From Pseudomonadota bacterium (lineage in GTDB: Bacteria; Pseudomonadota; Gammaproteobacteria; Burkholderiales; Gallionellaceae), in NCBI GenBank assembly GCA_021787435.1, contig JAJYLY010000002.1:62001-126000 (forward strand): a stretch of DNA of 64,000 bases. Direction: 5' to 3'. A program made the translations under genes and the position numbers. Numbering within the stretch: position 1 is the stretch's first letter; the number at the start of each line of letters is the position of its first letter. Of the stretch, positions 36,750-46,057 are shown one piece after another. The notes below the pieces were generated by a model, which worked only from the letters and a program-made list of their open reading frames with translations, made no database searches and was not told the DNA's origin.

Positions 36750-38750
36750 ATGGCATTAAAGCTTAAGTTACCCAATTTCAGATTACGCAGAGCAGCAGGC
36801 AATAAAGATGAAACGGCAGAAAAGCTTTTACCACTAATTGGCCACTTGCCATTCTCCGAGCAGTTGAAGGTATTGGGCGGGTTGGTAGCCATCTCCTTCC
36901 TGATCGGCTTCATGGCGGTAGGTATAGATTATACGGACACGCAAAATGGCGCCAGATACCTGGAGCTGTCCAGTAATCTTGGGATGTTGACGCAGCGCCT
37001 TGCCAAGGATACCGCGGCCATTTTCTCAGGCGATCCGGCGGCATTTGAAGAAACTGACAAGACGAGGCAGGATTTTGTTGCGATCCTGACCAAACTTGAC
37101 AAGGGCGAGAACGAAAACTTGCCGCCCACAGAAGGCGTTGCACGGGTAACGCTGAACGCGTTGATGGCGCGTTGGAAAAGCACCGAGAGTTCCCTGAATG
37201 AACTGGTTGTTGCGCGACCACTTCTGGTTACGCTGAATGCTGAAACGAACAACAATATTCTGAGCTTGGCTCATCAAATCGTATCCAATGCGCCCTCGTC
37301 TCTGGCACAAAAGGCCGAGCGGCTAGACGCCCTTTTGGAGCAGACTGTTAATACCATGCAGATGGTATTGACCAGCGGTTCTACGGAGGATGTACCGGGT
37401 CTGGAGGCTAAGCTTGATGAGGTGCAGAAATTACTCGGTGAATGGCCACAGGGTAGTGATCTGGTAACGCAGTTGAATGACAATCTGGACGAATATCGTT
37501 CGTTGGTAGATTACATCAACGCTAACGCAGGGATTGTGAAGATGTCTCGCGATGCCGGAAAAAGCATTTTGGATGACACGGAAATCATGCTGAAGCAGTC
37601 CCAGGATCTGCTGAGCCAATACAAACAATCGACTCACGGGCAATATACCGGCCTGGTGATGGGTTTGTCTGCAATCTCCCTGCTGGTGCTGATGTGGCTG
37701 TTGTTCAAGGTGTATGTGAACGACGCGCGACACCGTGCGTTGCTGGCCGAGGGGGCGAACAAGCAAACGCAGCACGCGATTTTGCGGCTGATGAACGAGC
37801 TGAGCGATCTGGCTGACGGTGACCTGACGGTGCGCGCGACGGTAACAGAAGAAATTACCGGGGCGGTTGCAGACTCGATCAACTACACCGCAGAGGAGTT
37901 GCACAAGTTGGTTGCCCGCATCACTGATGCAGCAAAGCAGATGGGAATTGCAACGGAAGATTCGGAAGGCATTGCACAACGCCTGTTGGCCTCGACGCAG
38001 AAGCAGATGGAAGAAATCAAGGGCGCAGAAGAGTCCGTGCAGCTGATCGCAAGATCCATCAGTGAAGTTGACACGGCAGCGCTGCAGGCGGCGGAGGTGG
38101 GCAGGCGTACGCAGCAAGTGACCAATCAGGGCGCGCTTGCGGTGCGAAATTCGATTGCGGGCATGGACGGCATACGCGAGCATATCCAGGAAACTTCCAA
38201 ACGCATCAAACGACTCGGCGAGAGCTCCCAGGAGATCGGTGAAATCGTGGATCTGATCTCGGACATTACTGAACAGACCAACGTGCTGGCCTTGAATGCC
38301 GCAATTCAGGCGGCTTCAGCTGGTGAGGCGGGGCGCGGCTTCTCGGTGGTTGCGGAAGAGGTACAGCGGCTGGCGGAGCGTTCAGGCGAGGCGACCAAGC
38401 AAATCAGCGCGCTGGTAAAAACCATTCAGAATGATACCAACGATGCGGTGTCCGCGATGGAGAAGAGCACGATGGGTGTGGTGGAGGGGGCGAAACTCTC
38501 CGAGGCCGCAGGCCAGTCGCTGCAGGAGATTGAACAGGTTTCAAACCAGTTGGCAACGCTGATCAGCAGCATCTCTGTGTCTACTCAGGTGCAAACCGAA
38601 ATGGCTGGCGAAGTGTCCGGCGTGATGGTGGATATACTGGGTATTTCTGAGCAAACCATGGAGGGAACGCGTCTGACATTTGACTCTGCTGCCAAGTTGA
38701 CCACCCTTGCAGCAGATCTGAAGGACTCTGTCGCAGGTTTCAAGCTCTGA
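36750..38750 (+). CDS. pilJ: Methyl-accepting receptor PilJ
   Basis: This roughly 666-residue chemoreceptor has a first membrane segment near residues 48-65 ([20 protein letters not shown]). A large periplasmic region with PilJ-type paired helical sensor units follows, then a second membrane segment ([20 protein letters not shown]) and a HAMP-like region. The long cytoplasmic signalling coiled coil has the tip [20 protein letters not shown]. An ATG at 36744 is also in frame, but the GGAG spacing favours 36750. In Pseudomonas it senses surface contact via pili. Confidence 0.93.
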   Translation: MALKLKLPNFRLRRAAGNKDETAEKLLPLIGHLPFSEQLKVLGGLVAISFLIGFMAVGIDYTDTQNGARYLELSSNLGMLTQRLAKDTAAIFSGDPAAFEETDKTRQDFVAILTKLDKGENENLPPTEGVARVTLNALMARWKSTESSLNELVVARPLLVTLNAETNNNILSLAHQIVSNAPSSLAQKAERLDALLEQTVNTMQMVLTSGSTEDVPGLEAKLDEVQKLLGEWPQGSDLVTQLNDNLDEYRSLVDYINANAGIVKMSRDAGKSILDDTEIMLKQSQDLLSQYKQSTHGQYTGLVMGLSAISLLVLMWLLFKVYVNDARHRALLAEGANKQTQHAILRLMNELSDLADGDLTVRATVTEEITGAVADSINYTAEELHKLVARITDAAKQMGIATEDSEGIAQRLLASTQKQMEEIKGAEESVQLIARSISEVDTAALQAAEVGRRTQQVTNQGALAVRNSIAGMDGIREHIQETSKRIKRLGESSQEIGEIVDLISDITEQTNVLALNAAIQAASAGEAGRGFSVVAEEVQRLAERSGEATKQISALVKTIQNDTNDAVSAMEKSTMGVVEGAKLSEAAGQSLQEIEQVSNQLATLISSISVSTQVQTEMAGEVSGVMVDILGISEQTMEGTRLTFDSAAKLTTLAADLKDSVAGFKL

Positions 38751-38762
38751 TCGCGAGCCATT

Positions 38763-41700
38763 ATGTCTAACCAAACGACATTCGATTCTGCGTCTCTTGC
38801 CGTTGTTAAGCCTGGCATGGATGAGGCGCTAAGAGTGGTGAACGAGCGGCTTGTTCAGTATTTTAATGAGCCGAGTGAGAATGCGGAAGCATTGAGTGAG
38901 GTGAGAGCAGAGCTGCACCGCGTTCAAGGTGTGCTCAAAATGATCAGCCTGGACGGTGTGGCCGTATTCTGCGAGGAAATAAGCCACGTGCTGGCCGAGC
39001 TGGCGGGCAACGCTATGCTGGTTTCTCCGCTTTACCGCACGGTTTTGCAAAGCGCGCTGAACGGTTTGACAGCCTATCTAGATGCACTGATGCAGGGGGC
39101 GGATAACGCAGCGTTACGGCTGTTTCCAAAATATGAGGCCATGCAGCATCTGCGCGGCATGGAGATGTCATTCGAGCAGGATCTGTTTTTCCCCAAACTG
39201 GCAGTACCTCTGCCTGGATTCATTGCGAACACCGATCGTCCTGAAGATGCCGCAACCCTGTGCGGTGTGGCGCACAGGCAGTATCAGCGCGCCTTGTTGA
39301 GCTGGTTCAGAAAAGGTGATGTAGAGGCGGCTTACCATGAGATGCAGCAGGCGCTAAATATGATGGTGAGCTGTGTTTCTGAGAATGCGCAATTCTGGTG
39401 GGTCTCCGGCGGGCTGCTCGATTGCGCGAAGATGATGTCGCAGGATCTTAATGTGCGCAAGCTTCTGGGCAGGATAGACAGGCAGATGCGGGCAGTTGCA
39501 AAAGGGCAGGCTGGCGACACGCAGGTTGTCATGAACGAGATGCTTTACCTGATAGGACTAAGCGAAATAGACAGCGAGAGGGTCGCACAGATCAGGCAGC
39601 AGTATGCGCTGGAGCAGTATTTCCCGGTTGCGTTGAGTTATGCAGAAGAGAAGCACTCCTATGAAGAGCTTCTCGACCAGATGCAGGAAGCTGAGGACAA
39701 CTGGGAACAATGCGTTGCAGGAAATAAGGATGCCTGCATCAAATTTGTCGAGTACATCGAAAATATTGCGCAGAAGAGCGACACGATAGAGCGCAGCCCA
39801 CCCCAATACCTGAGCAAGAAAATCGAAGCGCTTTCTATGCATTTGCGTGAGCCCGAGTATGCGCGCCTGATCGGCGAAGATGTGGCGATGGCGCTGATGT
39901 TGTGGCGCAGTGGTATGGCGCAATACGAAGCCATAGACAAGCGCTTCATGGAACGGGCGAGGATATTATCCGATCAGATTGATGCTGCGATGAATCATAA
40001 GCCCGAGGATACGCAGCGCATTGAAGAGCTGATCAGACTGTACGGGCGGACCGAGCAAGGTTCGGTTACTGCAACGCTGGCCGGCGAGATGTTGGCTAAT
40101 CTTGAGCTTGTCGAACAGGGACTGAACCTGTTCTTCGGTGATGCTAGAAGGCGCGACGAGCTGGTCAGTTTGCAGCGCCTGCTGGTACAGATACACGGGG
40201 GCTTGCATATCCTGTCTCTCGAATTGGCAGAGAAATTGCTAAATGAAATTCAGGTGCTGGTGCAATATTTCGCGGCAGAAACGACCGCGCCAAGGCCGGC
40301 AGCAACGCAGGCGCTGGCAAAGGCAGTAAGTGCGCTGCATGCATATCTTCAGCAATTGGTGCGAGGGCAAAAGGAAGACACGGATGCCATGCGCGAGGCA
40401 TTGGCCGAGTTGACCGGGCTGGGTCAAGTATCTGCGCCAGCACAGTCGGAGGCAACTAAGGCGCCAGCAAAAGAAGCGCGCTCTGCGCCTATGCGCCCTG
40501 CAAACGAAGATACAGAGTTGCTCGAAATCTTCCTGGAGGAAGCGAAGGAAGTGCTGACCATCATGCGCGACAATGTCGAAATCAGCCAGTTGCATCCGGA
40601 AGATACAGAGCCCATGATCACCATGCGCCGCGGTTTCCATACTTTGAAGGGCAGTGGGCGCATGGTCGGCTTGACAGAGCTGGGAGAAGTGGCGTGGGCT
40701 TGTGAACGCGCCTTGCAAAAGTGCGTGCAGGACAGAAAGCCGGCCAGCGCCGGCTTGCTGCAATTTATTGTGGATGCGACGCAGGCCTTTTCAGGATGGG
40801 TGGGGGATCTTGAGAGGCAGGGCTATACCCTCATCGAAGCGTTCGACCTTGTCGAGCGCGCAAATCAAATTGAAAGCAGCATAAACTGGCCTGCCGCGGA
40901 CCAAAAAATTGAACAGGCTCATGAATTAGCGCAGGTACCTGAAGAACAAAAGCATGTCGAAACGGTTGTCGAAGATAGGCTTGAAACAGCGGACCAGGCG
41001 CAAACGGTTGCAGAGCTCGAGCCGCTGGTTGAACCAGTCGCTGTAGTGTACGCTGAGCAGGAAGTTGTGCCTGCCGATGACTTTGCAGAACCCCAGTCCA
41101 TCGTGATAGGGGAGATCGCACTTCCACCTACGCTGTTCAAAATCGCCAGTGAAGAAGCCAGTCAGAATGTGGCTGCATTGCATCATCACTTTGCATCGTT
41201 CATGGCGACACAGCCAAGACAAGTGGTTTATGATTTCATGCGCGCAGCGCATACGCTTGCGGGAATCTGTCGCAGTCTGGGATTCATGTCTGTTGTACAT
41301 CTGTCTGCGGCCGTGGAAGGGTGGCTGCAAGCCAACATGGATGAGACCGAAGAGGTCAGCCAAGAGCAGGAAAAAATGCTGGGGGAGGCCATTGCAGCAC
41401 TCGACGAGATGGTGCAGTGCATTTGCGCCAGGAAAATGCCGCAGGCGTACGATGAGCTTGTTGGGAGGGTGCAGGCTGACAAGGACAGAATCATTGGCGA
41501 GAGAGAAGAGATAGCGCCATCTGAAGAAATCGCTGCTGTGCTTTCAGAAACCCATGCAGCGCATGAACATGACGCAGAAGTACAGAAGGAGGCTCAGACG
41601 CCAGAAGCTCAGACGCCAGAACTCCAGGCAGCAGAAGTCCAGGCAGCAGAAGTCCAGGCAGCAGAAGAGGTATTGCAGGCGGACGAGGATGTCAACGAGA

Positions 41701-43946
41701 CGCTGCGGGAGACGCATGAGGAAGAACCCGCTCAGGTTAAATCTGTGCATACGCGCGGGCCGATGCTGCGCGATGATCTGGATGAACAGTTGCTGCCGAT
41801 TTTCCTGGATGAAGCGAATGAGCTGCTGCCCAAGATAGGCGATTGCTTGCGCGCGTTGCGGCAAGCCCCCGATGGTGAACTGAATCTGCTGAACCGTCTG
41901 CTGCATACGTTAAAGGGCAGCGCGCGCATGACAGGTGCGATGCGCATGGGTGATATCGCGCATACGATGGAAAGCAGTTTGCTCGAGGAAAATCTTGCGG
42001 GCGAGACATTGGATGAGCTGGAGAGCGATCTGGACCAGCTCAACACACTGCTTGAAGAATTGCGCAGCGGCAAAGTGCAGGCCCCGGCAGCTGTCCCAGT
42101 TGAAGATCTGGTCGAAATGACGCCTGCCGGATTGGAGCGTGTGCAGCAGGTGGGCATGCTGCGCGTGCGCTCGGACGTGATAGACCGTCTGGTCAATCAG
42201 GCGGGTGAAGTCAGCGTGGCGCGCTCGCGCGTGGAAACCGAGCTGCGTGAGTTCAAGGAAGGACTGCTCGAGCTTGCGGGCAGTGTGGCCAGGTTGCGCA
42301 AACAGCTGCGTGAAGTGGAAATCCAGGCGGAAAGCCAAATTCAGGCGCGCGTCTCGCTGGCTGCCGAACACAACGAGCAATTTGATCCGCTGGAGTTTGA
42401 CCGTTTCACGCGCTTGCAGGAATTGACGCGGTTCATGAATGAAAGCGTGCATGACGTACAGACGGTTCAACAGACGCTGTTGAAAAATATCGACGAGACC
42501 AATTCGGCCCTGTTTGCGCAGGCGCGGTTGAACCGTGAACTGCAGCAGAATCTGATGGGTGTGCGCATGGTGCCGTTTAGCAGCATGAGTGAACGGCTTT
42601 ACCGGTTGGTGCGGCAAACCGGTAAGGAGCTCAACAGGCGTGCCAACCTGGAATTGGAAGGTACGAACGTAGAGCTGGATCGCAGCGTGCTGGAGAAAAT
42701 GACGGCGCCGTTCGAGCATTTGCTGCGCAATGCGATCGTGCATGGTCTGGAAGATGAGCAGCAGCGCATCAACAGCGGCAAGGATGCGATCGGCGAAATA
42801 CGCTTGCGCTTGCGCCAGGAAAGCAATGAGGTCGTGTTTGAGTTCAGCGATGACGGCAAAGGCCTCAATTTTGCCGGCCTGCGTGCAGAGGCCTTGAAGA
42901 AGGGCTTGCTGGAAGATATCAACGATAACATCAGTGATGATCAGTTGGCACAGATGATCTTTACTACGGGCATCTCAACAGCGGCTGAAGTGACTGAAAT
43001 AGCAGGACGCGGCATAGGCATGGACGTGGTGCGAAGCGAGATCACTGCATTGGGCGGACGGATTGATGTTGCCTCTCAGCCGGGACGGGGAACGCGATTT
43101 ACGATTCATCTGCCCTTAACGCTCGCGGTGACTCAGGTGCTGATGGTGCAAGCCGGTGATCATGCCTATGCGATTCCATCCACCATGGTGGAGCAAGTGC
43201 GTCAGGTTAAGCCGGATGAACTACAAACGCTGTACAGTAAACAAAAAATCGAATGGGAAGGCAATAACTATCCTTTCAGCTATTTGCCAACCTTGCTGGG
43301 CGATGAGGAACGCGTACCTGAGATTAAGCCATATAACGCGCTGTTGCTGTTGCGCAGCGGCAACCAGAGGATAGCGTTGCATGTTGACGAGTTGCGTGGC
43401 AATAGGGAGGCGGTCGTCAAGAATATCGGTCCACAGCTGTCGAGGCTGTCCGGCATCGCGGGAGCGACCGTGCTGGGTAATGGCACAGTGGTATTGATTC
43501 TGAATCCTGCACAGATGAAGCAGCGCTTTACGGTGCGCAAGGCGCCTAGGGTGGAGAAGGCATTGCCGGATGCACAGCCCACCATCATGGTCGTGGATGA
43601 TTCGCTGACCGTGCGCAAGATCACCACACGTTTGCTAATGCGCGCAGGTTATCAGGTGGTGACGGCTCAGGACGGCGTCGATGCGCTGGAAAAACTAAAC
43701 GAGCTCATCCCTTCGGTGATGCTGCTCGATATTGAGATGCCGCGCATGGACGGTTTTGAACTGACCAAACTGATGCGACGCGAAGAAAGGACGATGAATA
43801 TCCCTATCATCATGATCACCTCGCGCGCGGCAGACAAGCATCGCGACTTTGCGATGGGTCTGGGCGTTAATGCTTATCTTGGCAAGCCCTTCCAGGAAGA
43901 TGATCTGCTCGAGCAAATAGCCGCATTGTTGCCTGTAACGGCCTAG
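38763..43946 (+). CDS. chpA: Hybrid CheA-type histidine kinase ChpA (PilL) with several HPt domains and a receiver
   Basis: This 1727-residue kinase is the core of Pil-Chp. HPt-type motifs are seen at H626 (FHTLKGSGRMVG), H830 (AAHTLAGICRSLG) and H1048 (LLHTLKGSARMTG). The N-terminal 560 residues look like further HPt folds without a clear phosphorylatable His. A dimerisation region follows, then the ATPase with LLRNAIVHGLED and AGRGIGMDVVRSE, a CheW-like domain and a C-terminal receiver with acceptor D1656 (MLLDIEMPRMDG). A 15-base tandem repeat encodes a flexible linker between the H830 and H1048 HPts. Confidence 0.93.
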   Translation: MSNQTTFDSASLAVVKPGMDEALRVVNERLVQYFNEPSENAEALSEVRAELHRVQGVLKMISLDGVAVFCEEISHVLAELAGNAMLVSPLYRTVLQSALNGLTAYLDALMQGADNAALRLFPKYEAMQHLRGMEMSFEQDLFFPKLAVPLPGFIANTDRPEDAATLCGVAHRQYQRALLSWFRKGDVEAAYHEMQQALNMMVSCVSENAQFWWVSGGLLDCAKMMSQDLNVRKLLGRIDRQMRAVAKGQAGDTQVVMNEMLYLIGLSEIDSERVAQIRQQYALEQYFPVALSYAEEKHSYEELLDQMQEAEDNWEQCVAGNKDACIKFVEYIENIAQKSDTIERSPPQYLSKKIEALSMHLREPEYARLIGEDVAMALMLWRSGMAQYEAIDKRFMERARILSDQIDAAMNHKPEDTQRIEELIRLYGRTEQGSVTATLAGEMLANLELVEQGLNLFFGDARRRDELVSLQRLLVQIHGGLHILSLELAEKLLNEIQVLVQYFAAETTAPRPAATQALAKAVSALHAYLQQLVRGQKEDTDAMREALAELTGLGQVSAPAQSEATKAPAKEARSAPMRPANEDTELLEIFLEEAKEVLTIMRDNVEISQLHPEDTEPMITMRRGFHTLKGSGRMVGLTELGEVAWACERALQKCVQDRKPASAGLLQFIVDATQAFSGWVGDLERQGYTLIEAFDLVERANQIESSINWPAADQKIEQAHELAQVPEEQKHVETVVEDRLETADQAQTVAELEPLVEPVAVVYAEQEVVPADDFAEPQSIVIGEIALPPTLFKIASEEASQNVAALHHHFASFMATQPRQVVYDFMRAAHTLAGICRSLGFMSVVHLSAAVEGWLQANMDETEEVSQEQEKMLGEAIAALDEMVQCICARKMPQAYDELVGRVQADKDRIIGEREEIAPSEEIAAVLSETHAAHEHDAEVQKEAQTPEAQTPELQAAEVQAAEVQAAEEVLQADEDVNETLRETHEEEPAQVKSVHTRGPMLRDDLDEQLLPIFLDEANELLPKIGDCLRALRQAPDGELNLLNRLLHTLKGSARMTGAMRMGDIAHTMESSLLEENLAGETLDELESDLDQLNTLLEELRSGKVQAPAAVPVEDLVEMTPAGLERVQQVGMLRVRSDVIDRLVNQAGEVSVARSRVETELREFKEGLLELAGSVARLRKQLREVEIQAESQIQARVSLAAEHNEQFDPLEFDRFTRLQELTRFMNESVHDVQTVQQTLLKNIDETNSALFAQARLNRELQQNLMGVRMVPFSSMSERLYRLVRQTGKELNRRANLELEGTNVELDRSVLEKMTAPFEHLLRNAIVHGLEDEQQRINSGKDAIGEIRLRLRQESNEVVFEFSDDGKGLNFAGLRAEALKKGLLEDINDNISDDQLAQMIFTTGISTAAEVTEIAGRGIGMDVVRSEITALGGRIDVASQPGRGTRFTIHLPLTLAVTQVLMVQAGDHAYAIPSTMVEQVRQVKPDELQTLYSKQKIEWEGNNYPFSYLPTLLGDEERVPEIKPYNALLLLRSGNQRIALHVDELRGNREAVVKNIGPQLSRLSGIAGATVLGNGTVVLILNPAQMKQRFTVRKAPRVEKALPDAQPTIMVVDDSLTVRKITTRLLMRAGYQVVTAQDGVDALEKLNELIPSVMLLDIEMPRMDGFELTKLMRREERTMNIPIIMITSRAADKHRDFAMGLGVNAYLGKPFQEDDLLEQIAALLPVTA
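41592..41666 (+). repeat. Five 15-base tandem repeats inside chpA
   Basis: Two GCTCAGACGCCAGAA units are followed by three (C/G)TCCAGGCAGCAGAA units, in frame. They encode AQTPE twice, LQAAE once and VQAAE twice. They lie in the linker between two HPt domains, and copy number is likely to vary between strains. Confidence 0.9.
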
Positions 43947-43968
43947 AGGCATTGGGGTTTTTTCAACA

Positions 43969-43997
43969 TTGTGAAGGACCGCATAGCCGGATACAAT
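43969..43997 (+). promoter_or_regulatory. Sigma-70 promoter giving a possibly leaderless algH transcript
   Basis: TTGTGA at 43969-43974, 17 bases, then TACAAT at 43992-43997. The expected start of transcription, 6 to 8 bases on, coincides with the ATG at 44004. Confidence 0.65.
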
Positions 43998-44003
43998 GCC
44001 GGC

Positions 44004-44564
44004 ATGTCCAAGTTCGATCTTACAAATCATTTTCTGATTGCCATGCCTGCCATGCAAGAGGGTTTCTTTGCCGGCACGCTGACCTATATCTGCGAGCATG
44101 ACGAAAACGGCGCGTTGGGTCTGGTCGTCAACCGTCCGATCAGCCTGACGATGGCTGAGATGTTCGAGCAGATCAATATTCCACTGCACCAAGCCACGCT
44201 GGAACAGGTGCCCGTGCATGTGGGCGGACCTGTGCAGGTTGAACGCGGCTTTGTGCTGCACGACACCGCGCAGGACTGGCAGTCGACACTGCGCATCAAT
44301 TCCGGACTTGCGCTGACAACCTCTAGGGATATACTCGAAGCGCTGGCAGAGGGGAAAGGGCCGGATCATTTTCTGGTGACCCTTGGCTATTCCGGTTGGG
44401 AACAAGGCCAGCTCGAGCATGAAATCAACGAGAATACATGGCTTACGGTGCCGGCCAATGAGCGCATCTTGTTCGGACTGCCAGCAGAAGAAAGACTGGG
44501 CGCGGCGATGGCGCTGCTCGGCGTGAATTATTCGATGCTGGTCGAGGATGCAGGGCATGCCTGA
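44004..44564 (+). CDS. algH: YqgE/AlgH family protein (DUF179)
   Basis: This 186-residue protein has FLIAMPAMQEGFFAGTLTYI, GALGLVVNRPISLTM and a HVGGPVQVERGFVLH segment, all typical of the YqgE/AlgH family, whose biochemical role is unsettled. The ATG at 44004 begins the conserved region. A GTG at 43971 is in frame but has no ribosome site and lies inside the promoter. It precedes ruvX with an 8-base overlap, the usual yqgE-yqgF order. Confidence 0.9.
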   Translation: MSKFDLTNHFLIAMPAMQEGFFAGTLTYICEHDENGALGLVVNRPISLTMAEMFEQINIPLHQATLEQVPVHVGGPVQVERGFVLHDTAQDWQSTLRINSGLALTTSRDILEALAEGKGPDHFLVTLGYSGWEQGQLEHEINENTWLTVPANERILFGLPAEERLGAAMALLGVNYSMLVEDAGHA

Positions 44565-45105
44565 CACCAGAGAACAGATGACAGAGGATAGAGTACAAGA
44601 AAAAACTCGCGCAGCGACAGCATTCAATCCACAGTCCTCAATCCTCAATCCTTTAGAAGGTACCCTGCTTGCCTTTGATTTCGGGACTAGGCGCATTGGA
44701 GTGGCTGTCGGCAACACCTATGCATCCAGTGCAGAACCCCTGACGACCATTGTTGGCGAGAAGAACGAAGATCGTTTCGCCAAGATAGCTTTGCTTGTCA
44801 ATGAATGGCAGCCTGCGGCTTTGCTGGTCGGGCTGCCCTCTAACGACGATGGCACTCCACATGAATTGACTGCGCTTTGCAGGCGCTTTGCAAATCGCCT
44901 TAACGGCAGATTCAATCTGCCCGCGATACTTGTTGATGAGCGCTATACTTCGCATGCTGCCAGCAGCCAGCTGAGCAGGGAAGGAATTACAGGCAGGGAG
45001 CAGAAGAAATGGATAGACCAATATGCCGCACAGCAGATCTTGCAGGCCTATCTGGACGAGCCAGCGGCAGGCATTCGGGTCGGCAGAGGTTTTGTGCATG
45101 AATAA
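44557..45105 (+). CDS. ruvX: Holliday junction resolvase-like RuvX (YqgF), with a repeat-derived N-terminal extension
   Basis: This 182-residue RNase-H-fold protein has [17 protein letters not shown] with the first catalytic Asp, [12 protein letters not shown] and [12 protein letters not shown] with the conserved acidic residues, and [10 protein letters not shown]. It acts in pre-16S rRNA processing and is essential in E. coli. The family core begins around residue 34. The preceding codons (including [10 protein letters not shown] and [10 protein letters not shown]) come from a dispersed repeat. The possible starts are 44548, 44557 and 44578. It overlaps algH and pyrB by 8 bases each. Confidence 0.9.
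   Translation: MPDTREQMTEDRVQEKTRAATAFNPQSSILNPLEGTLLAFDFGTRRIGVAVGNTYASSAEPLTTIVGEKNEDRFAKIALLVNEWQPAALLVGLPSNDDGTPHELTALCRRFANRLNGRFNLPAILVDERYTSHAASSQLSREGITGREQKKWIDQYAAQQILQAYLDEPAAGIRVGRGFVHE
44574..44652. repeat. Dispersed repeat captured in the ruvX frame
   Basis: ACAGATGACAGAGGA at 44574-44588 is identical to 9973-9987. The stretch AGTCCTCAATCCTCAATCCT at about 44634-44653 matches the TCCTGAATCC-like units elsewhere. Together they lie between the end of algH and the conserved core of ruvX. Confidence 0.6.
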
Positions 45106-46057
45106 TCCGCAACTCAATGAGTATGGTGAGCTGCAGCATCTTTTGACTACGGAAGGCTTGCCTGTGCGCATCATGCTCGACATACTCGATCGAGCATCAA
45201 CCTTTCTGGAGGCCGCCGATGAAGGGCGCGAGATCAGGAAGGTGCCGTTGCTGCATGGAAAGTCGATATTCAATATATTTTTCGAAAACAGTACGCGCAC
45301 GCGCACCACATTCGAGATTGCAGCAAAGAGGCTTTCTGCGGATGTGGTCAATCTTAACATCGGCTCGTCGTCCACTAGCAAGGGGGAGACGCTGCTCGAC
45401 ACGGTGGACAACCTGTGTGCGATGCATGCAGATATGTTCGTGGTGCGCCATTCTCAAAGCGGTGCGGCGCACCTGATCGCACGCCATGTCGCGCCGGAAA
45501 TACACGTGATCAATGCGGGCGATGGGCGTCATGCGCACCCTACCCAGGCTCTGCTGGACATGTTCACCATCCGCCATTACAAGAAGGAATTCCACAACCT
45601 GCGCGTCGCAATCGTGGGCGATGTGCTGCATTCACGCGTTGCGCGTTCGCAGATACATGCGCTGACAACGCTGGGGGTGCCTGAGGTCAGGGTGATCGCG
45701 CCCAAGACCCTGTTGCCCACTATGGTCGCAAATCTCGGAGTGCAGGTTTATCACGATATGGCTAAGGGCCTAAAGGATGTGGATGTGGTGCTGATGCTGC
45801 GTCTGCAGAACGAGCGCATGCAGGGCGCATTGCTCCCATCTGGCCAAGAGTATTTCAAAAATTACGGGCTGACCGAAGAGAAACTTGCCTATGCCAGAAG
45901 CGATGCGATCGTGATGCATCCTGGGCCGATGAACCGTGGCATCGAGATCGATTCGCGCGTGGCAGATGGCGCACAGTCCGTGATTCTTTCACAGGTGACC
46001 TTCGGCATTGCGGTGCGCATGGCGGTGATGAGCATTCTGGCAGGAAACAACAAATGA
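45098..46057 (+). CDS. pyrB: Aspartate carbamoyltransferase catalytic subunit
   Basis: This 319-residue enzyme joins carbamoyl phosphate and aspartate in pyrimidine synthesis. Motifs are [19 protein letters not shown] (the carbamoyl-phosphate site), [16 protein letters not shown] and [14 protein letters not shown]. The ATG at 45098 overlaps the ruvX stop. The stop overlaps the start of the dihydroorotase-like gene by four bases, the pyrB-pyrX arrangement of class A ATCase complexes. Confidence 0.97.
   Translation: MNNPQLNEYGELQHLLTTEGLPVRIMLDILDRASTFLEAADEGREIRKVPLLHGKSIFNIFFENSTRTRTTFEIAAKRLSADVVNLNIGSSSTSKGETLLDTVDNLCAMHADMFVVRHSQSGAAHLIARHVAPEIHVINAGDGRHAHPTQALLDMFTIRHYKKEFHNLRVAIVGDVLHSRVARSQIHALTTLGVPEVRVIAPKTLLPTMVANLGVQVYHDMAKGLKDVDVVLMLRLQNERMQGALLPSGQEYFKNYGLTEEKLAYARSDAIVMHPGPMNRGIEIDSRVADGAQSVILSQVTFGIAVRMAVMSILAGNNK

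Noticed and set aside
41592..41666. Tandem repeats as a CRISPR-like array
   Set aside because: Units are 15 bases, directly adjacent, in frame inside chpA and lack spacers.
41732..42743. Long antisense frames in chpA
   Set aside because: No ribosome sites or family features; they mirror the codon pattern of chpA.
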